A DNA stretch of 64,000 nt. It comes from Nocardia anaemiae NBRC 100462 (lineage in GTDB: Bacteria > Actinomycetota > Actinomycetes > Mycobacteriales > Mycobacteriaceae). Position numbers and translations under genes: made by a program. Shown one piece after another: positions 62,941 through 64,000 of this stretch (the stretch's first letter is position 1; every line of letters starts with the position of its first letter). The notes beneath the pieces are model-generated. The model was not told the DNA's origin and did not search any database. It was given only the letters and a program-made list of their open reading frames with translations. The stretch is taken from assembly GCF_001612725.1 (NCBI RefSeq), contig NZ_BDAZ01000051.1, positions 47,939 through 111,938 of the forward strand. The letters are read 5' to 3'.

Positions 62941-64000
62941 TCGAGGCCATGCGGCGTGGGGTGATGCCTGCGACGTTGCATGTGGATGCGCCGAGTTCGC
63001 ATGTGGATTGGACTTCGGGTCGAATCGAACTATTGACTGAGGCTCGGTCGTGGGAGTCGGTGGGTCGGCCACGACGGGCCGCGGTGTCGTCGTTCGGGAT
63101 CAGTGGAACGAATGCGCATGTGATTGTGGAGGAGGCCCCTGCGGAGTGGGCGTCGCGGGAAGCTGGGGATGGATCGGCGTCGCGCAATGTTGGGCTCGGG
63201 TTGGCGGTGGTGCCGTGGTTGATTTCTGGGCGTTCTGCTGAAGCTGTTGTGGCACAAGCGGATCGACTATCGGTGTTGGGGGAGATCTCGGCGTTGGATG
63301 CCGGGTTTTCGTTGGCGATGACGCGGGCGCATTTGCCGTGGCGGGCTGCGGTGTTGGATCGATCCGAACTGGATGCTGTGACTCCGCGACGGGTGGTCGG
63401 GGGTAAGACGGTTTTTGTGTTCCCTGGGCAGGGTGGGCAGTATGCGGGGATGGGGCGTGAGTTGTTCGACGCGTTCCCGGTGTTCGCGGAGGCGGTGCGT
63501 GAGATTTGTGATCCGGGATGGCTTTTCGCATCCGACACCGACCTGGATCGGACCGACAACACGCAATTGGGTGTTTTCACGGTCGAGGTCGCGCTGGCAA
63601 GACTGCTCGAATCGTGGGGTGTGATACCGGATTTGGTGATCGGGCACTCGATCGGTGAGATCACCGCCGCGCATGTGGCGGGGGTGTTGTCGCTGGATGA
63701 TGCGGTGCGTGTGGTGACTGCTCGTGGTCGTTTGATGGCGGGGCTCCCTGCGGGTGGGGCGATGCTCGCAGTCCAGTTCAGCGCGGGCGGCGAGATCGAT
63801 GCGGTCGATCAGGTCGACGATTTGCCGGATGGGGTTTCAGTGGCCGCGATCAATACACCAGGTTCGGTGGTGGTGTCGGGCCCGGAGGCGGGCATCGCCG
63901 AACTCGAAAAACGCTGGGCCGATCGGCGCACTCGGCGGCTGACGGTCAGTCATGCGTTTCATTCGGTGTTGATGGAGCCCATGCTCGATGAATTCGCCGC
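62928..64000 (+). CDS. Continuation of the PKS in the shifted frame: rest of KS2 and AT2 (runs off window)
   Basis: From GTG 62928 a frame stays open to the window end and encodes VVKMIEAMRRGVMPATLHVD, then AVSSFGISGTNAHVIVEEAP, which is the missing KS2 C terminus. AT2 follows: VFVFPGQGGQYAGMGREL, GHSIGEITAAHVAG with the active Ser, and VSHAFHSVLMEPMLDEFA. The GHSIGE and HAFHS motifs again indicate malonyl-CoA. With one extra G in the run at 62925-62928 this frame would join the preceding one. It should therefore be read as one gene, incomplete at its 3' end. Confidence 0.85.
   Translation, partial: MVKMIEAMRRGVMPATLHVDAPSSHVDWTSGRIELLTEARSWESVGRPRRAAVSSFGISGTNAHVIVEEAPAEWASREAGDGSASRNVGLGLAVVPWLISGRSAEAVVAQADRLSVLGEISALDAGFSLAMTRAHLPWRAAVLDRSELDAVTPRRVVGGKTVFVFPGQGGQYAGMGRELFDAFPVFAEAVREICDPGWLFASDTDLDRTDNTQLGVFTVEVALARLLESWGVIPDLVIGHSIGEITAAHVAGVLSLDDAVRVVTARGRLMAGLPAGGAMLAVQFSAGGEIDAVDQVDDLPDGVSVAAINTPGSVVVSGPEAGIAELEKRWADRRTRRLTVSHAFHSVLMEPMLDEFA

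Overview
The window is high-GC actinomycete DNA. The gene content and order suggest Nocardia or a close relative: a mycobacterium-like cobalamin block (cobK, fused cobIJ, cobH, cobG, cobN), the lnt and rbpA neighbourhood, F420-type PPOX proteins, a small secreted protein of a type I recall from Nocardia, and large NRPS and type I PKS genes. Genus assignment is an inference from gene content.

Layout. (1) 1-11.3 kb: aerobic cobalamin biosynthesis. The 3' end of cobK is followed by a PadR regulator and a RibD-type reductase, then cobIJ and cobH overlapping by 4 bp. A divergent Lrp regulator and dimethylargininase-like pair interrupts the block before cobG. An NTF2-like gene precedes a cobalamin riboswitch and cobN. 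(2) 11.3-16 kb: a secreted glycine-rich protein in an AT-richer patch, a WYL regulator, an orphan phage-type endolysin, and two translationally coupled small lipoproteins. (3) 16-35.9 kb: housekeeping and accessory genes. These are an ABM protein, LuxR regulator and epoxide hydrolase set; two F420/PPOX paralogues; an XRE regulator, lipoprotein and methionine aminopeptidase region tied together by three copies of one palindrome; a VOC/PadR pair and an SDR/ArsR pair, each with a visible operator; TldD/TldE; TetR and TauE; a histidine kinase with its response regulator; FxsA; an amidohydrolase and lnt.

(4) 35.9-52.2 kb: a biosynthetic island. After a structured 387-bp leader comes a 4,548-residue NRPS with the order C-A-T-C-A-T-C-A-T-C-A-T-TE, followed by a DrrA/DrrB-type ABC exporter and a strong terminator-like hairpin. 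The first adenylation domain reads as serine-activating and has the EntF-type code. The other three codes are not ones I can assign. The island lies between lnt and rbpA, where relatives usually carry ppm1, and ppm1 is absent from this interval.

(5) 52.3-64 kb: rbpA with an ECF-sigma-type promoter, a small Cys-rich protein, a YaeQ-family protein, and an FtsX-type permease without an ATPase. Last is the start of a modular type I PKS: docking helix, KS-AT-DH-KR-ACP, then KS-AT running off the window. This PKS carries an apparent 1-nt frameshift in its second KS and patches of abruptly different codon use.

No tRNA, rRNA, CRISPR array or insertion sequence was recognised.
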